64,000 nucleotides of DNA from an uncultured Cellulomonas sp. (GTDB taxonomy: Bacteria > Actinomycetota > Actinomycetes > Actinomycetales > Cellulomonadaceae), in NCBI RefSeq assembly GCF_947494015.1, contig NZ_CANLTL010000005.1, positions 124,001 through 188,000 on the forward strand, written 5' to 3'. The position numbers and the translations under genes are program-made. Positions 53,516 through 62,779 of this stretch are shown one piece after another. A model generated the notes under the pieces. The model saw only the letters and a program-made list of their open reading frames with translations. It searched no databases and was not told the DNA's origin. Every line of letters begins with the position of its first letter. Position 1 is the first letter of the stretch.

Positions 53516-54496
53516 TCAGACCGACGGCGAGAGACCTCCAGCGGCGGTGGCCGGGTGCGGCTGCGGCTCGCGAATGTGATGGAGCTTCGGCGGCAGCGGT
53601 GCGCTCGCGGTGTCGCCTGGTGTCATGGCGCGAGCGGTCGTGATGACGGTGGTCATCGCCTCGCGCAAGAGGTCGATGTCGCCGCCGGACCATCCGGCGA
53701 GGTAGGGCACCGAGTAGTCGGCGGCGTTGAGCCCGGCCTGGGCGGTGACGAGGTAGGCGATGGACTCGGCCTCGACCTCGGCCTGCCCTCGGCATGTCCG
53801 GCTGGTGGCGTACTGGGTGAAGCGGTGCTCGTGATTGGCGCGGATGTGGCCGAGCTCATGGGCGAGCGTCTTCGCGCTCTGGGCGGAGCTGAGCGAGTCG
53901 TCGACGCGCACGACCCGTGCGGTGAAGTCGGTGTAGCCGTTGGCGGGCCGGCAGGGTCCACGCTCGAGCCTGAACCCGGCGTCCGTGGTGAGTGCGGCCA
54001 GGTGCGCGGCGAGGTGCTGCGGGGCGTCGCCGTCCAGGAGTCGGGGGGTGACGTCGGGCAGAGGTTCGCCGTCGGTCTGCGTGACGTCGAAGACGTGTAC
54101 GACCTTGAACCCTCGCAGGACGCGCCGCACTTCGTCGGCGGGCACGTCCCGGGAAGGCGGCGTGTCGGCGGGACGGCCCGCGGGCGACACGGGTGCAGCG
54201 GCGTTGTCGTCGTTCTTGTAGATGCACGGCGCGAGGATCGCGATGCCGTGCTCACCGCGGTTGACGTGCCGGCCCAGGCTGTTCCAGGTGCGGATGCCGG
54301 CGACCCGGGTCGCGTCCGGACGCTGGGTGGCGATGAGCAGGATGTTCGACGGGGAGTAGTCGTGGAAGCGTGCCGCGGCCTGCAGCATGCGCATCCACGC
54401 CTCGGAGCCGGCGAGGTCGGCGACGGCCTCGATCAGTCGGTCGTGCAATGCCTCGAGCTTGTCCTGCGCGGACGGTCCCTCTCGTCGGGTCCGCAT
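53516..54496 (-). CDS. ArdC-like antirestriction protein with zinc metallopeptidase motif
   Basis: A 326-residue protein. The N-terminal part matches the ArdC ssDNA-binding type (FHDYSPSNILLIATQRPDAT, VAGIRTWNSLGRHVNRGEHG, ILAPCIYK). The C-terminal part has an M78/ImmA-like peptidase motif HELGH with H213, E214 and H217 and a downstream glutamate-rich EVEAESIAYLV segment as third ligand. ArdC proteins protect incoming single-stranded DNA against host restriction. The ATG at 54496 is chosen from the conserved start MRTRREGPSAQDKLEALHD. It is on the minus strand, downstream of the transfer operon. Confidence 0.85.
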   Translation of the reverse strand: MRTRREGPSAQDKLEALHDRLIEAVADLAGSEAWMRMLQAAARFHDYSPSNILLIATQRPDATRVAGIRTWNSLGRHVNRGEHGIAILAPCIYKNDDNAAAPVSPAGRPADTPPSRDVPADEVRRVLRGFKVVHVFDVTQTDGEPLPDVTPRLLDGDAPQHLAAHLAALTTDAGFRLERGPCRPANGYTDFTARVVRVDDSLSSAQSAKTLAHELGHIRANHEHRFTQYATSRTCRGQAEVEAESIAYLVTAQAGLNAADYSVPYLAGWSGGDIDLLREAMTTVITTARAMTPGDTASAPLPPKLHHIREPQPHPATAAGGLSPSV

Positions 54497-54503
54497 GGCC
54501 CCC

Positions 54504-55745
54504 TCACCGTCCCGACGGCGCGGGGTGCGCGGTGCCGGCTGGCAACTTCGCGCCTTGGCAGACGGGGTCAGACCAGCCGAGGTAGCCGCGGCCGTCGAGG
54601 TAGCCGGCGTTGAGCTGGGCGAACGAAATGAGGTAGACCCCGCCGTAGTTGCCGGTGGCGGAGTCGAACACCTCGTTGGCGGTGACCTTGATCCTTTCTG
54701 GGTCGCAGCCGGCGTCGGCTTGGACCACCACCGAGACGTGCCCAGCCGGGCGGCCGGTGTTCCAGAACACGAACGACCCCAGCGGTGGGCAGGTGTCGCC
54801 GGGGCGGGCGCGGCCAGCGGCCACCATGGTGTTCCAGTGAGCTTTGGCTGTGGTGTATCCGGAGCTGGCGTATCCGTAGGCGCGGCAGGCCAGGCGGTCG
54901 CACAGCTGGTGCCACCCGCTGGGGACACCGACGTACGACAGTGCGGTCTGGACCGCGGTCGCGACGTCGTGCGGAGTCCCCGGCGGGACGACGACGTCGC
55001 CCGTCCCGCCCAGTTTGGGCATGCACCCGACGCCGGACGTAGCCATGGGGTCGGACGGCCGCCCCGTGGAGGCATCCACCTGCTCAGGCAGCTGCTCGGG
55101 CAGGTCGGATCCGGTTCCGGCTTCCGTGGCGGTGCTCCACGCGGCAACCCGCTCGTGGACGTTGCCGATGAACCGTTCGGTCGTCGCCGGGATGGCCGGG
55201 TAGGTGCGCAGCCGGGACTCGCCGGCGTTGTGGGCGATGATCAGCGCGTCCAGGACCGGCAGCGCCGACGAGGCCCAGGTCGGGTGGTCGGCGCGGATCT
55301 CGCGGACCCCGGCGAGCCGGGCGCACAGGTACTTCCCGCCAGTGCTCGCGTGGATCGTGCCCTCCTTGATGTCCCAGACGCCGTTGTGGTCCAGGTCGGC
55401 TGACCAGGGGTGCCCGTAGGCGCCGGCCCACACGCTGGCGTTCATCTGCAGCAAGCCCCAGGTCCCGCCGTTGGAGTCGTCGGCGTAGGCGTCGGGGTGG
55501 AACCCGGACTCCTGTGCCATGACGGCGGCGATCCACGGCTCCGGCAGGTCCGGGCACGCCGCCTTGGCCTCGCGCACCCACGCCCGGGCCTGGACCGGGA
55601 CCGGTGCGTCCCCGGCCAGGGAGCCGCCTGCTGAGGTCTCGATGCAGGCGAGGGCCGATCCGCCGACGCCCAGCGCGGCGATGATGGCGATCAGCGGGAT
55701 GGCCAGTACACCGAGGCCGCTGGCTGTGACGAGGGACCGCATCAT
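54504..55745 (-). CDS. Secreted bifunctional cell-wall hydrolase (lytic transglycosylase plus CHAP/NlpC-like domain)
   Basis: Opens peptidoglycan for the conjugation channel. The 413-residue protein has an N-terminal membrane anchor/signal (residues 8-34), a lytic transglycosylase domain with catalytic E79 in MAQESGFHP and GTWGLLQMNASVW, LIIAHNAGES, and a C-terminal peptidase-like domain with cysteines in HQLCDRLACRAYGYA and the histidine of GHVSVVV. The ATG at 55745 overlaps the coupling-protein stop by 4 bp. The role corresponds to VirB1/TcpG-type proteins. Confidence 0.87.
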   Translation of the reverse strand: MMRSLVTASGLGVLAIPLIAIIAALGVGGSALACIETSAGGSLAGDAPVPVQARAWVREAKAACPDLPEPWIAAVMAQESGFHPDAYADDSNGGTWGLLQMNASVWAGAYGHPWSADLDHNGVWDIKEGTIHASTGGKYLCARLAGVREIRADHPTWASSALPVLDALIIAHNAGESRLRTYPAIPATTERFIGNVHERVAAWSTATEAGTGSDLPEQLPEQVDASTGRPSDPMATSGVGCMPKLGGTGDVVVPPGTPHDVATAVQTALSYVGVPSGWHQLCDRLACRAYGYASSGYTTAKAHWNTMVAAGRARPGDTCPPLGSFVFWNTGRPAGHVSVVVQADAGCDPERIKVTANEVFDSATGNYGGVYLISFAQLNAGYLDGRGYLGWSDPVCQGAKLPAGTAHPAPSGR

Positions 55746-57565
55746 GGCAGGGCACCTCCGGCGGCGGCCGCGGTGGCGGCCTCGACGTTGTGTTGGCCGT
55801 CGCGCAGTGCGTCGGCGTCCGGGCGGGCGGGCCAGCCGCACAGGTCGATGACGACCGGCCGGGACTGGCGTAGGAGCAGCACGCCGGTGCCGAACGGCAG
55901 GGTGCGCAGCACCGACGGCGCCATGACGGGCACCATCCGCACCGAGGTGGACGTCGACCGTTCGCCGGCGCGGCCGCGGGACCGGGTTTCGGTGAGCTCG
56001 TCGATCTCGCCGAGGAGGCGGGCGACGTCGTCGAGGTCGCGGTACTTGGCCAGGCCCCCGAGGACGAGCTTGACGGTGGCGGCGTCCCAGATGGCGTCGG
56101 CGGCGTGCTCGCCCCACCGGTTGCGGGCCTGGGCCAGGGACTGCAGGACCGCCAGGGTGGTGATGCCCGAGCCGCCGCCTTCGGCCATGAGCTGGGGCAG
56201 GGACGGCAGCGGGGTGAGGTTGGCGATCTCGTCCAGCGCCAGGAGCAGGGGCGGGTCCAGGCGGGCGCCGGGGGAGCGGGCGGCCAACCCCCTCGCGGTC
56301 TCGGTGATGTCCTCGACGAACGCCGCGACCAGCGGGGCGCACGACCCGGAGGACACGGCCGACGCCAGCAGGTACAGGGTGCCGCAGTCGCGCAGGAACG
56401 CGGTGGGGTCGAACTCCTCGCCGGGGGCGGGGTCGACGGCGGTCAGGACGTCGGGGTCGGCCAGGGCTGCCAGGGACTGGCGCACGCCGAGCCAGACGGA
56501 GTCGCGGGTGCGGGGGTCGGCGTGGACGGCGGCCTCGAGGGCGTCGGCCCACCCGGTGGCGGCGCCGGTGTGGCGGTTGAGGATGGTCACGGCGTCCTCG
56601 GCCAGGGCGGGGTTGAGGGACCACCGGTACAGGTCGACGGCGCGTCGCCCGTCCAGGGCGGCCGCGTGGAGCAGGCAGCGTAGGGCGGTCTCGGTCTGCC
56701 CGGCCCAGAAGTCCGAGTCGGACACGGTCCGCCCGAACCCCGCCCCGGCCGCCAGGCCTCTGGCCCGCACCAGAGCGGTCCGGGGTGTCTGGCAGCCACG
56801 GACGGGGGACCAGCGCAGCCCGCCGGGCAGACCCGCGAGGCGTTGGGGGTCGAAGATCGCCACCGGGCCTCGCCGGGCTCGGGCGTCCATCGTCACCGCG
56901 AGGGTGTCCGGTCGGGTGGAGGTCGCCACGACCGGCCCGGGGGCGTCGAGGATCCAGGGGATGACCACGTGCAGGCCCTTGCCCATGCGGGGAGGCCCGA
57001 CGAGCAGGGCCGAATCCTCGACCGAGCACCACAGCTCACGCCCGCGGGCCCGGCCCAGCCGGTACCCGAGGTCGTGGGCGCCGGGTCGGGTTAAGGCTGG
57101 TCGCACGACGGGACCACGCCGCACCAGGGCCTTCCGGCCGGCGGCGCTCTGGGCCTCACCGGGGGTCGCCAGACCCGGCAGGTTCCTGAACTGCGCCGCC
57201 TCAGCACCTGCCCGGCCGGACCACCGGCCTCGTAGTCGCCAGGCCAGCACACCGCCGCCTGCCACGACGGCCAGGACGAGGACGGTCGCCGACCAATAGA
57301 GCACCGGACCGGGCAGCTGGTGCGGTGTCGGCCACGCTGCGGCGGGGTCGCTCATCGACCCGAGAGCACCGAGCGCGGCGATCGGGCCGCCGTCGGGCAC
57401 ACCCCGCCGCGTGACCAGGCAAGCGATGACGGCACCGCACCACAGCAGCGCCCCGAAGCCGAGCACCGCGGACCCCGCGGCCAGCAGCCAGTTCGTCAGG
57501 TCCGGCGCCATCGACTGCCCCGGCCCGGCCCCGTAGCGGGCGGGACGGCGCGGTGCCGGCCTCAC
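55742..57565 (-). CDS. Conjugal coupling ATPase (TraD/VirD4-like)
   Basis: A 607-residue membrane ATPase that delivers the relaxase-DNA complex to the secretion channel. Two membrane segments lie near residues 26-50 and 88-110. Walker A is LLVGPPRMGKGLHVVIP at about 190-197, Walker B is PPLLLALDEIANLTPLPSLP, and TLAVLQSLAQARNRWGE follows. The GTG at 57565 overlaps the upstream stop; an ATG at 57511 is an alternative start. It is an intact, diverged relative of the pseudogene at 27390-28697. Confidence 0.92.
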   Translation of the reverse strand: MRPAPRRPARYGAGPGQSMAPDLTNWLLAAGSAVLGFGALLWCGAVIACLVTRRGVPDGGPIAALGALGSMSDPAAAWPTPHQLPGPVLYWSATVLVLAVVAGGGVLAWRLRGRWSGRAGAEAAQFRNLPGLATPGEAQSAAGRKALVRRGPVVRPALTRPGAHDLGYRLGRARGRELWCSVEDSALLVGPPRMGKGLHVVIPWILDAPGPVVATSTRPDTLAVTMDARARRGPVAIFDPQRLAGLPGGLRWSPVRGCQTPRTALVRARGLAAGAGFGRTVSDSDFWAGQTETALRCLLHAAALDGRRAVDLYRWSLNPALAEDAVTILNRHTGAATGWADALEAAVHADPRTRDSVWLGVRQSLAALADPDVLTAVDPAPGEEFDPTAFLRDCGTLYLLASAVSSGSCAPLVAAFVEDITETARGLAARSPGARLDPPLLLALDEIANLTPLPSLPQLMAEGGGSGITTLAVLQSLAQARNRWGEHAADAIWDAATVKLVLGGLAKYRDLDDVARLLGEIDELTETRSRGRAGERSTSTSVRMVPVMAPSVLRTLPFGTGVLLLRQSRPVVIDLCGWPARPDADALRDGQHNVEAATAAAAGGALP

Positions 57566-58668
57566 TGGCCGACTGCCTGGGGTGCGGGCTCCAGCTCGGG
57601 GACCACCGTCAGCGCCGGCCGGCCAGGACGGGCCAGGGCATGGGGCAGCTCGTGGGCGATGCGGCGCAGCGCGCCGGTGACGATGTGCCCGGTGTCGACA
57701 AGGTCACCGATGCGCAGTCCGGGGTTATCGGCGCCGGCGAGGAGCTGGCCGGCGCCGTTGTCCGCGATGCGCTGGACCTGGTCGGCGGCGACGTCGCCCG
57801 CGGCGCGGCGGGGATGGATCAGGCGCCCGCTGTCGACCGCCTCACGCAGGTTAGGCAGCGACGGGCACGGCAGGTGGTGTCCTAGGCGGCGGGTGGCTGC
57901 CGTGACGGTGACCAGGTCGACCGGTTGGCCGAGCTCGGACAGCTCGACGGTCGCTGCGTACACCGTCCGCCAGATCGGGGTCACGACGTACCCGGGCGGC
58001 AGCCACGCGGCGACCGAGCCGATGGCGGCAGGGTGGGCGATCAGTGCACCGACCAGGGCGGCCTCGTGGGCGTGCTCGGCAACCTGGTCGCGGCGCGGGT
58101 GCAGGCGCAGGTACTTGTCGGCCGACAGGCGCAGGTCGCGGCTGGACAGGGCTGCTCGCAGCCGCGCGGGCGGCTCCGGGTACCCGGCCGGCTCCCCGGT
58201 GGCGCGGGCCCATCTCGTCGCGCAGGAGTCCAGGCCGGCGTCGACGAGCCCCGAGCAGTTGACCACCGGCGCCGGTCCGCCGCTGAGCGCCGACTGCAGC
58301 GCTCCGGCGCGCATCAGCACGCCGAGGCCGGCGACCTCTCGCCGCAGCCCGGCGTCGAGGACCATGCGCGCGTACACGGCCGGTTCGGGGCTGGTGGGGG
58401 CGGCGGCGAGGAGGTCGTGGATGCGGACGATGTCGGCCCGGCGTGGACCGAGGTCACCGACCATCTGAGCGCCCAGGTCCTGGGCGGTCAGGGGTTTGCC
58501 GGCGAGGTGGTGCTCGTGGATGACCCGGTAGACGTGGGCGTGCCACAGGTCGGCGAAGTCGCCCGGGCGCAGCCAAGTCCCGACATCGGCGGTCGCCTGG
58601 GGCCGGTAGAGCAGGGAGCCGAGGGTGGCCTGTTCGGCCAGCCGCACGGCGTCGTCGCGGTTGATCAT
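57562..58668 (-). CDS. DnaB N-terminal-domain-like protein of the transfer operon
   Basis: A 368-residue soluble protein. Two copies of a helicase-loader-like fold resembling the DnaB N-terminal domain are suggested by EQATLGSLLYRPQATADVGTW with LRPGDFADLWHAHVY, and later EAALVGALIAHPAAIGSVAAW with PIWRTVYAATVEL. The ATPase domain of DnaB is absent, so it is not a helicase itself. GGAGG lies 7 nt before the ATG. It overlaps the coupling-protein gene and the VirB4-like gene. It may recruit a host replisome component during transfer or re-circularisation. Confidence 0.75.
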   Translation of the reverse strand: MINRDDAVRLAEQATLGSLLYRPQATADVGTWLRPGDFADLWHAHVYRVIHEHHLAGKPLTAQDLGAQMVGDLGPRRADIVRIHDLLAAAPTSPEPAVYARMVLDAGLRREVAGLGVLMRAGALQSALSGGPAPVVNCSGLVDAGLDSCATRWARATGEPAGYPEPPARLRAALSSRDLRLSADKYLRLHPRRDQVAEHAHEAALVGALIAHPAAIGSVAAWLPPGYVVTPIWRTVYAATVELSELGQPVDLVTVTAATRRLGHHLPCPSLPNLREAVDSGRLIHPRRAAGDVAADQVQRIADNGAGQLLAGADNPGLRIGDLVDTGHIVTGALRRIAHELPHALARPGRPALTVVPELEPAPQAVGQ

Positions 58669-59939
58669 CGGGCCACCTCCGGGGGCCGTTGTGGGCTGGT
58701 GCCGCGCATGGCGGCGTCGGTGTCGACGACGGCGAGCTCGTCGGCGTGCAGGTGGTGGCGCACGACGTGGGAGCGGCCGGGCATTCTCCACAGGCCGATC
58801 CCACGGGGCAGCGCCGCGAGCAGGTCTCGTTCGGGGCGGGTCAGGCCGAGTGAGGTCGCGGTAGCGGTGAGCTGGTCGGCTTCCTGCCGGTACACGATGC
58901 GGGTGGAGCAGTCGGCCAGGAGCCCTTCGGCCAGGGAGCGGGCCTCGGACCCGGTGGCGCCGACCGCGTCCAGGTCGGACAGGCGGTGCAGGACCATGAG
59001 GTTGGCGATGCCGTAGGCGCGTGAGAGCTTCCACTGCGATTGCAGCCGGCGGATCAGCGGTACCGAGCGCAGCAGCCGCCACGCCTCGTCGTAGATGACC
59101 CACCGCCGCACCGAGCTGCCGTGGCCGGGGGTCGTGGTCAGGGCGGCGTCGAGCCACCCGGCCGCGCAGGTCATCGCCAGCTCCAGCGCCTGGTCGTCGC
59201 TGCCCAGGGCCGACAGGTCCAGCACGACCATCGCCGCGTCCGCGTCCAACCGGTACGTCGAGGGGCCGTCGAACATGCCCGCGAGATCGCCCCGGATCAG
59301 GCGCCGCAGCCCATGAGCCAGGTCGCGACCCTCGAGCGCGTCCGGGCGTGGTGAGTCCAGGGCCGTCACGATGTCCGCAAGTGTCGGCGACCCGGTGCGA
59401 CCGGTCGCCGCGGTGACCGCGGTGTCCAGGACGGTGTGCTCGACGGCGGCAAGGTCCCGGCGCAGCGCCGTCGCGGCCAGCGCGGCGAGCAGGCGCAGTC
59501 GGTGAGCGTGCGCGACGGCACGGTCGGCGGCGGGAACGTCGAGCGGGTTGAGCCGGGTCGGCAGACCCGGGCCCAGGCGCACGACGACGCCGCCCACCGC
59601 ATCGGCGACCGGTCCCCACTCGCCTTTCGGGTCGCCGGGGACGTACACGCGGCGCCCCGCGGCCACCGACCGCAGCGCGAGGGTCTTCGCCAGGGCGGAC
59701 TTACCCTGCCCGATCACCCCGGCCAGCAGCACGTTCGGGTTCGTCAGGACCCCGGTGGCGTACAGGTCCCAGGGGTCGAAGCAGAACGGCTCCCCGGTCA
59801 GCGCGTCGGTCCCGACCAGCACCCCGGTCGAGCACGACGGGGCGAGCAGGAACGGGTACGCGCCGGCGAGGGTGGCCGACGACGCCCGGTGCGGCGGTAG
59901 CTGCAACGGCGGGCCGCCCGGCATGGTCCGCCGGCTCAC
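58665..59939 (-). CDS. VirB4-like conjugation ATPase
   Basis: A 424-residue ATPase energising the type IV secretion channel. Walker A is GVIGQGKSALAKT (residues 74-86), then VYVPGDPKGEWGPVADAVGG and RLNPLD, the Walker B segment RRWVIYDEAWRLLRS, and the arginine-containing motif ANLMVLHRLSDLDAVG, all typical of VirB4/TraC C-terminal domains. The N-terminal VirB4 domain is missing and is probably supplied by the SCO6880-like protein encoded just upstream. GTG 59939 overlaps that gene by 4 bp. Confidence 0.88.
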   Translation of the reverse strand: MSRRTMPGGPPLQLPPHRASSATLAGAYPFLLAPSCSTGVLVGTDALTGEPFCFDPWDLYATGVLTNPNVLLAGVIGQGKSALAKTLALRSVAAGRRVYVPGDPKGEWGPVADAVGGVVVRLGPGLPTRLNPLDVPAADRAVAHAHRLRLLAALAATALRRDLAAVEHTVLDTAVTAATGRTGSPTLADIVTALDSPRPDALEGRDLAHGLRRLIRGDLAGMFDGPSTYRLDADAAMVVLDLSALGSDDQALELAMTCAAGWLDAALTTTPGHGSSVRRWVIYDEAWRLLRSVPLIRRLQSQWKLSRAYGIANLMVLHRLSDLDAVGATGSEARSLAEGLLADCSTRIVYRQEADQLTATATSLGLTRPERDLLAALPRGIGLWRMPGRSHVVRHHLHADELAVVDTDAAMRGTSPQRPPEVAR

Positions 59940-61387
59940 AGCACGCCCCGCGCCAGTGGCAGCGCGGCGGCCGCGTGTGCGACGGCCTGCTGCCCGACCA
60001 AGCGGCGCACCTCGCACAAAGCCTGCGCGGCGGCGCCCTCGGTGGCGGTGCACGCCACCTCCAGCTCGTCGAGCGTGGCAGCGGTGACCGTGATGAGCCC
60101 GGTGAAGCGCAGGTCCCCGTGGCCGGCGACGAGCTCGGCCTCACGGCGAGCCAGCTCCGCGACCTCGGCGCGGGTGGCCTCGTCCTCGACCTGGCCGATC
60201 CGTACGCGCCGGGTCGCGTCGGCCGCGTGCTCGACCTTCGCCCGACGGATCTCCCGCAGCGCCTGCGCGGTGGGAACCGGCTCGGCGATGACGCTCACCG
60301 TCCGGGTCGCCGTGGTCGAGACGAGCAGGGGCTGCAGGAACGCGGGGTGCACCTCGCTGCGCGGCCACTGCGCCACCCAGTACGTCGCGTGGGTACCGGA
60401 GTCGGTGCGCAGGTGCGACCAGTGCTCCCGCGCCCCCATCGCTCCCAGGAGGGTGGACCCGGCCGGCCGCGCGTCGTCGCCGCGGGACGGGGGCGCGGGG
60501 GCGATGGCGTCGCGCGCACCGACCGGGTCGTAGGTGGTGCGCAGCACCGCACCGAGATCGCCGACGTCGACCCAACGGTCGACCGTCAGCTCGGCACTAC
60601 GCAGGCCGTCGCTGATGGCGGTGAGGTCCTGTTCCAAGCTCTGGACGGCGGCTGCGGTCAGCCGCCGGGCGCTGCCGCGGGGGATGCGCAACGCGACGGC
60701 GACGAAGGCCTCCGGTCGCCGGGCGGTGGCCGTGACGTCGTCGAGAAGCTCGGCTACGACCCGACCCGCGAACGACGCAGACGTCGCGGCGTTGCGCTGC
60801 CACCACGATCGCGCGGCCGCCGATCCACCCGCCACCGTGCGGGCCAGCACCTGCATGCGCACCACGTGCGGCGCCTGGCAGGCCGCTGACAGCACCCGCC
60901 CCCAGCCGCCGACCTTGTGCTCCTGCGCGGCGGCGTCGTCCAGGACGAAGCCCGCACCGTGCACGCGGGCGACCGCGGTGACCGTGCCCGCCCGTCGGTC
61001 GAGCACCAGCGCGGCACCCAGGGTCGGCGCCGCGGTCACCGACACCGCGCCGGCGATCCCCGGCAGAGTGAGCTCCGTCGGGGCCAGCAAGACCGGAGCA
61101 GCGACGAGGGTGGTCGCGCCGGTGCGCGAGCGCACCTGCCACGAGCCGACCAGGGGCAGCCAGGTCAGCAGGGGACGGCCACGCACGGTCACCGTCGCGA
61201 GTGCCGCGAGCGGCACCCAGGCCGGCGCCCCGGCAACCAGCCCGGGGACACCGGCGGAGTAGATCTCCACGAGGGCAATCACCAGTGCGAGTGCCAGCAC
61301 GAGCAGCTGACCAAGTCCGAGACCGAGCAGCACGCCGCGGTGCTCCAGCGGGCCGAAGCGGACGGTCGGGACCTCGTTGGCGCTCAC
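59936..61387 (-). CDS. SCO6880-family conjugation protein
   Basis: A 483-residue protein found next to VirB4-like ATPases in actinobacterial conjugative elements. Two membrane helices occupy about residues 18-60 (GVLLGLGLGQLLVLALALVI; PAWVPLAALATVTV), as in PrgI/VirB3-like proteins, and the remainder resembles a VirB4 N-terminal domain. With the following ATPase gene it would reconstitute a split VirB3-VirB4. The GTG at 61387 overlaps the upstream stop by 4 bp. Confidence 0.85.
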   Translation of the reverse strand: MSANEVPTVRFGPLEHRGVLLGLGLGQLLVLALALVIALVEIYSAGVPGLVAGAPAWVPLAALATVTVRGRPLLTWLPLVGSWQVRSRTGATTLVAAPVLLAPTELTLPGIAGAVSVTAAPTLGAALVLDRRAGTVTAVARVHGAGFVLDDAAAQEHKVGGWGRVLSAACQAPHVVRMQVLARTVAGGSAAARSWWQRNAATSASFAGRVVAELLDDVTATARRPEAFVAVALRIPRGSARRLTAAAVQSLEQDLTAISDGLRSAELTVDRWVDVGDLGAVLRTTYDPVGARDAIAPAPPSRGDDARPAGSTLLGAMGAREHWSHLRTDSGTHATYWVAQWPRSEVHPAFLQPLLVSTTATRTVSVIAEPVPTAQALREIRRAKVEHAADATRRVRIGQVEDEATRAEVAELARREAELVAGHGDLRFTGLITVTAATLDELEVACTATEGAAAQALCEVRRLVGQQAVAHAAAALPLARGVL

Positions 61388-62502
61388 GGCCGACCGCCGG
61401 TGGTGGGGGGCGGTGTCGGGGCTGGGCGAACGGGTGTGGCCGCCGCCCGACCACGAGCCATCTTGGCCGCCGTTCCCGCGGCGCCGACGTGCCCGAGCAG
61501 CATCGTGGTGGCCGCATGCTGGGCCAGGCCCCGCGTCTGGGTACCGGCGTTGCGGGCCCCGCGCGTGATCGGACCGGCTGCGACCGCGGAGTTCATCACC
61601 GCGGCGGCCTCCATGCCCGACCAGTGCACGAACCGCCACGTCAGCCACGGCGCGAACACCGCGATCGACAGCAGCAGCAACCCGACAAGCAGGTCCGACA
61701 GGCCTGCCACACCGACCGGCTCAGTCCCGGTCGTCGCCGTGCTGTCGGGGCCGACGCCCGAGAACGCCGACGCGCCCACCACGAACACCACGACGATGAC
61801 CAACTTGCTGAACACGAGCGCGGCGGCGATCTCGATCCAGCGGCGCGTCCATACCCGCGTCTGGTCCCACGCCGACCCGGCGAACGCGATCGGCGCCAAG
61901 ACCGCGATGAGGATCAGGGCGGCCTTGCGGAACAGCAGCACTCCCCACAGCAGGAGGAAGCCGACCATCATTGCCAGCCCGAACACGATCGCCAGGCCCG
62001 GTGAGGCCACCAGTACGGGCGCGGAGAAGTCGAAGAACCGTCCCGCCGCCGCCGCGACAGTCGTCCCAGCGGACGCCGCCACGTACTCGCACAGCTCGTC
62101 GACCGCAGTCAGCGCCACCTGCGTCACCCCCAGGGCCAGCGCGGCACCGAGGACCGCCTTGCCCACGCCGACCACAGCCCGCGTCAGGCCGCCGGGCTCG
62201 CGCCGAAGCACCGAGGTCAGCACCTGCAGGGCGAAGAATGCGACCAGCACCGGCAAGGTGATCGTGGCGATCACCGCGACGTTGTCCCGCAACCACGACA
62301 CCGACAGATCGATCGGGGTCAGCGAGTCGAGCGCCGTGAGGGCGCCGGTACCGATCTGGGCGGCCGCGTCGACGAACGCCGCACCCAGACCGCCGAGCAC
62401 ATAGTCCGACGCGCCCGCAGCGGCCGAGCCAGCGGCGTTGCTCGCCAGGTCGCACAGGAACGTAATCGGCCCGACGCATGGGTCCAGGGCAGCTACGGAC
62501 AT
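61384..62502 (-). CDS. TrbL/VirB6-like channel membrane protein
   Basis: A 372-residue polytopic protein with about six helices (for instance VIATITLPVLVAFFALQVL, LAIVFGLAMMVGFLLLWGVL, LVIVVVFVVGASAF, LSDLLVGLLLLSIAVFAPWL), the organisation of TrbL/VirB6 inner-membrane channel subunits. The C-terminal tail is basic and Pro-rich, probably cytoplasmic. It follows the DUF6112 gene with no gap and overlaps the SCO6880-like gene. Confidence 0.85.
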   Translation of the reverse strand: MSVAALDPCVGPITFLCDLASNAAGSAAAGASDYVLGGLGAAFVDAAAQIGTGALTALDSLTPIDLSVSWLRDNVAVIATITLPVLVAFFALQVLTSVLRREPGGLTRAVVGVGKAVLGAALALGVTQVALTAVDELCEYVAASAGTTVAAAAGRFFDFSAPVLVASPGLAIVFGLAMMVGFLLLWGVLLFRKAALILIAVLAPIAFAGSAWDQTRVWTRRWIEIAAALVFSKLVIVVVFVVGASAFSGVGPDSTATTGTEPVGVAGLSDLLVGLLLLSIAVFAPWLTWRFVHWSGMEAAAVMNSAVAAGPITRGARNAGTQTRGLAQHAATTMLLGHVGAAGTAAKMARGRAAATPVRPAPTPPPTTGGRP

Positions 62503-62503
62503 C

Positions 62504-62779
62504 TCAGATCGCCGAGCCCAAGCCCGAGAAGAACGTCACGATCGCGTTCGCCCCACCGATGAGCAGGGCACCGCCGGCCGCGACCAACACTCCGGTCTTT
62601 CCGCTCGAGGCGTTGGAGTAGTTGCCCTGCTGGTGCGCCACCGCCCAGATGATCACCGAGATCACCAGCCCGGCCACACACGCCACCAGGCCCCAGGTCA
62701 GCAGCGCACCGACGATGCTGCGCACCACCGGCAGCCCCGGCAAGCCGTCCTCATTCGGACTAATCCCTGGATCGGCCAT
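62504..62779 (-). CDS. DUF6112 (VirB2-like) small membrane protein
   Basis: A 91-residue protein with two hydrophobic helices (IVGALLTWGLVACVAGLVIS and TGVLVAAGGALLIGGANAIV), matching the DUF6112 pattern ISPNEDGLPG...FFSGLG. The two-helix layout recalls pilin-like VirB2 subunits. It is the first gene of the transfer operon (62779 to 54504). The ATG at 62779 is chosen by comparison with family starts; the Shine-Dalgarno is weak, and upstream in-frame ATGs at 36 bp or fewer remain possible. Confidence 0.78.
   Translation of the reverse strand: MADPGISPNEDGLPGLPVVRSIVGALLTWGLVACVAGLVISVIIWAVAHQQGNYSNASSGKTGVLVAAGGALLIGGANAIVTFFSGLGSAI

Noticed and set aside
53516-55147. Long extension of the ArdC-like frame upstream of 54496
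   Set aside because: The extension overlaps the hydrolase gene and is Pro/Thr/Arg-rich; conserved homology begins at the chosen ATG.
55746-57032. N-terminal extension of the cell-wall hydrolase frame across the coupling-protein gene
   Set aside because: It is Arg/Pro/Gly-rich, and the natural start overlaps the coupling-protein stop by 4 bp and begins a signal/anchor sequence.
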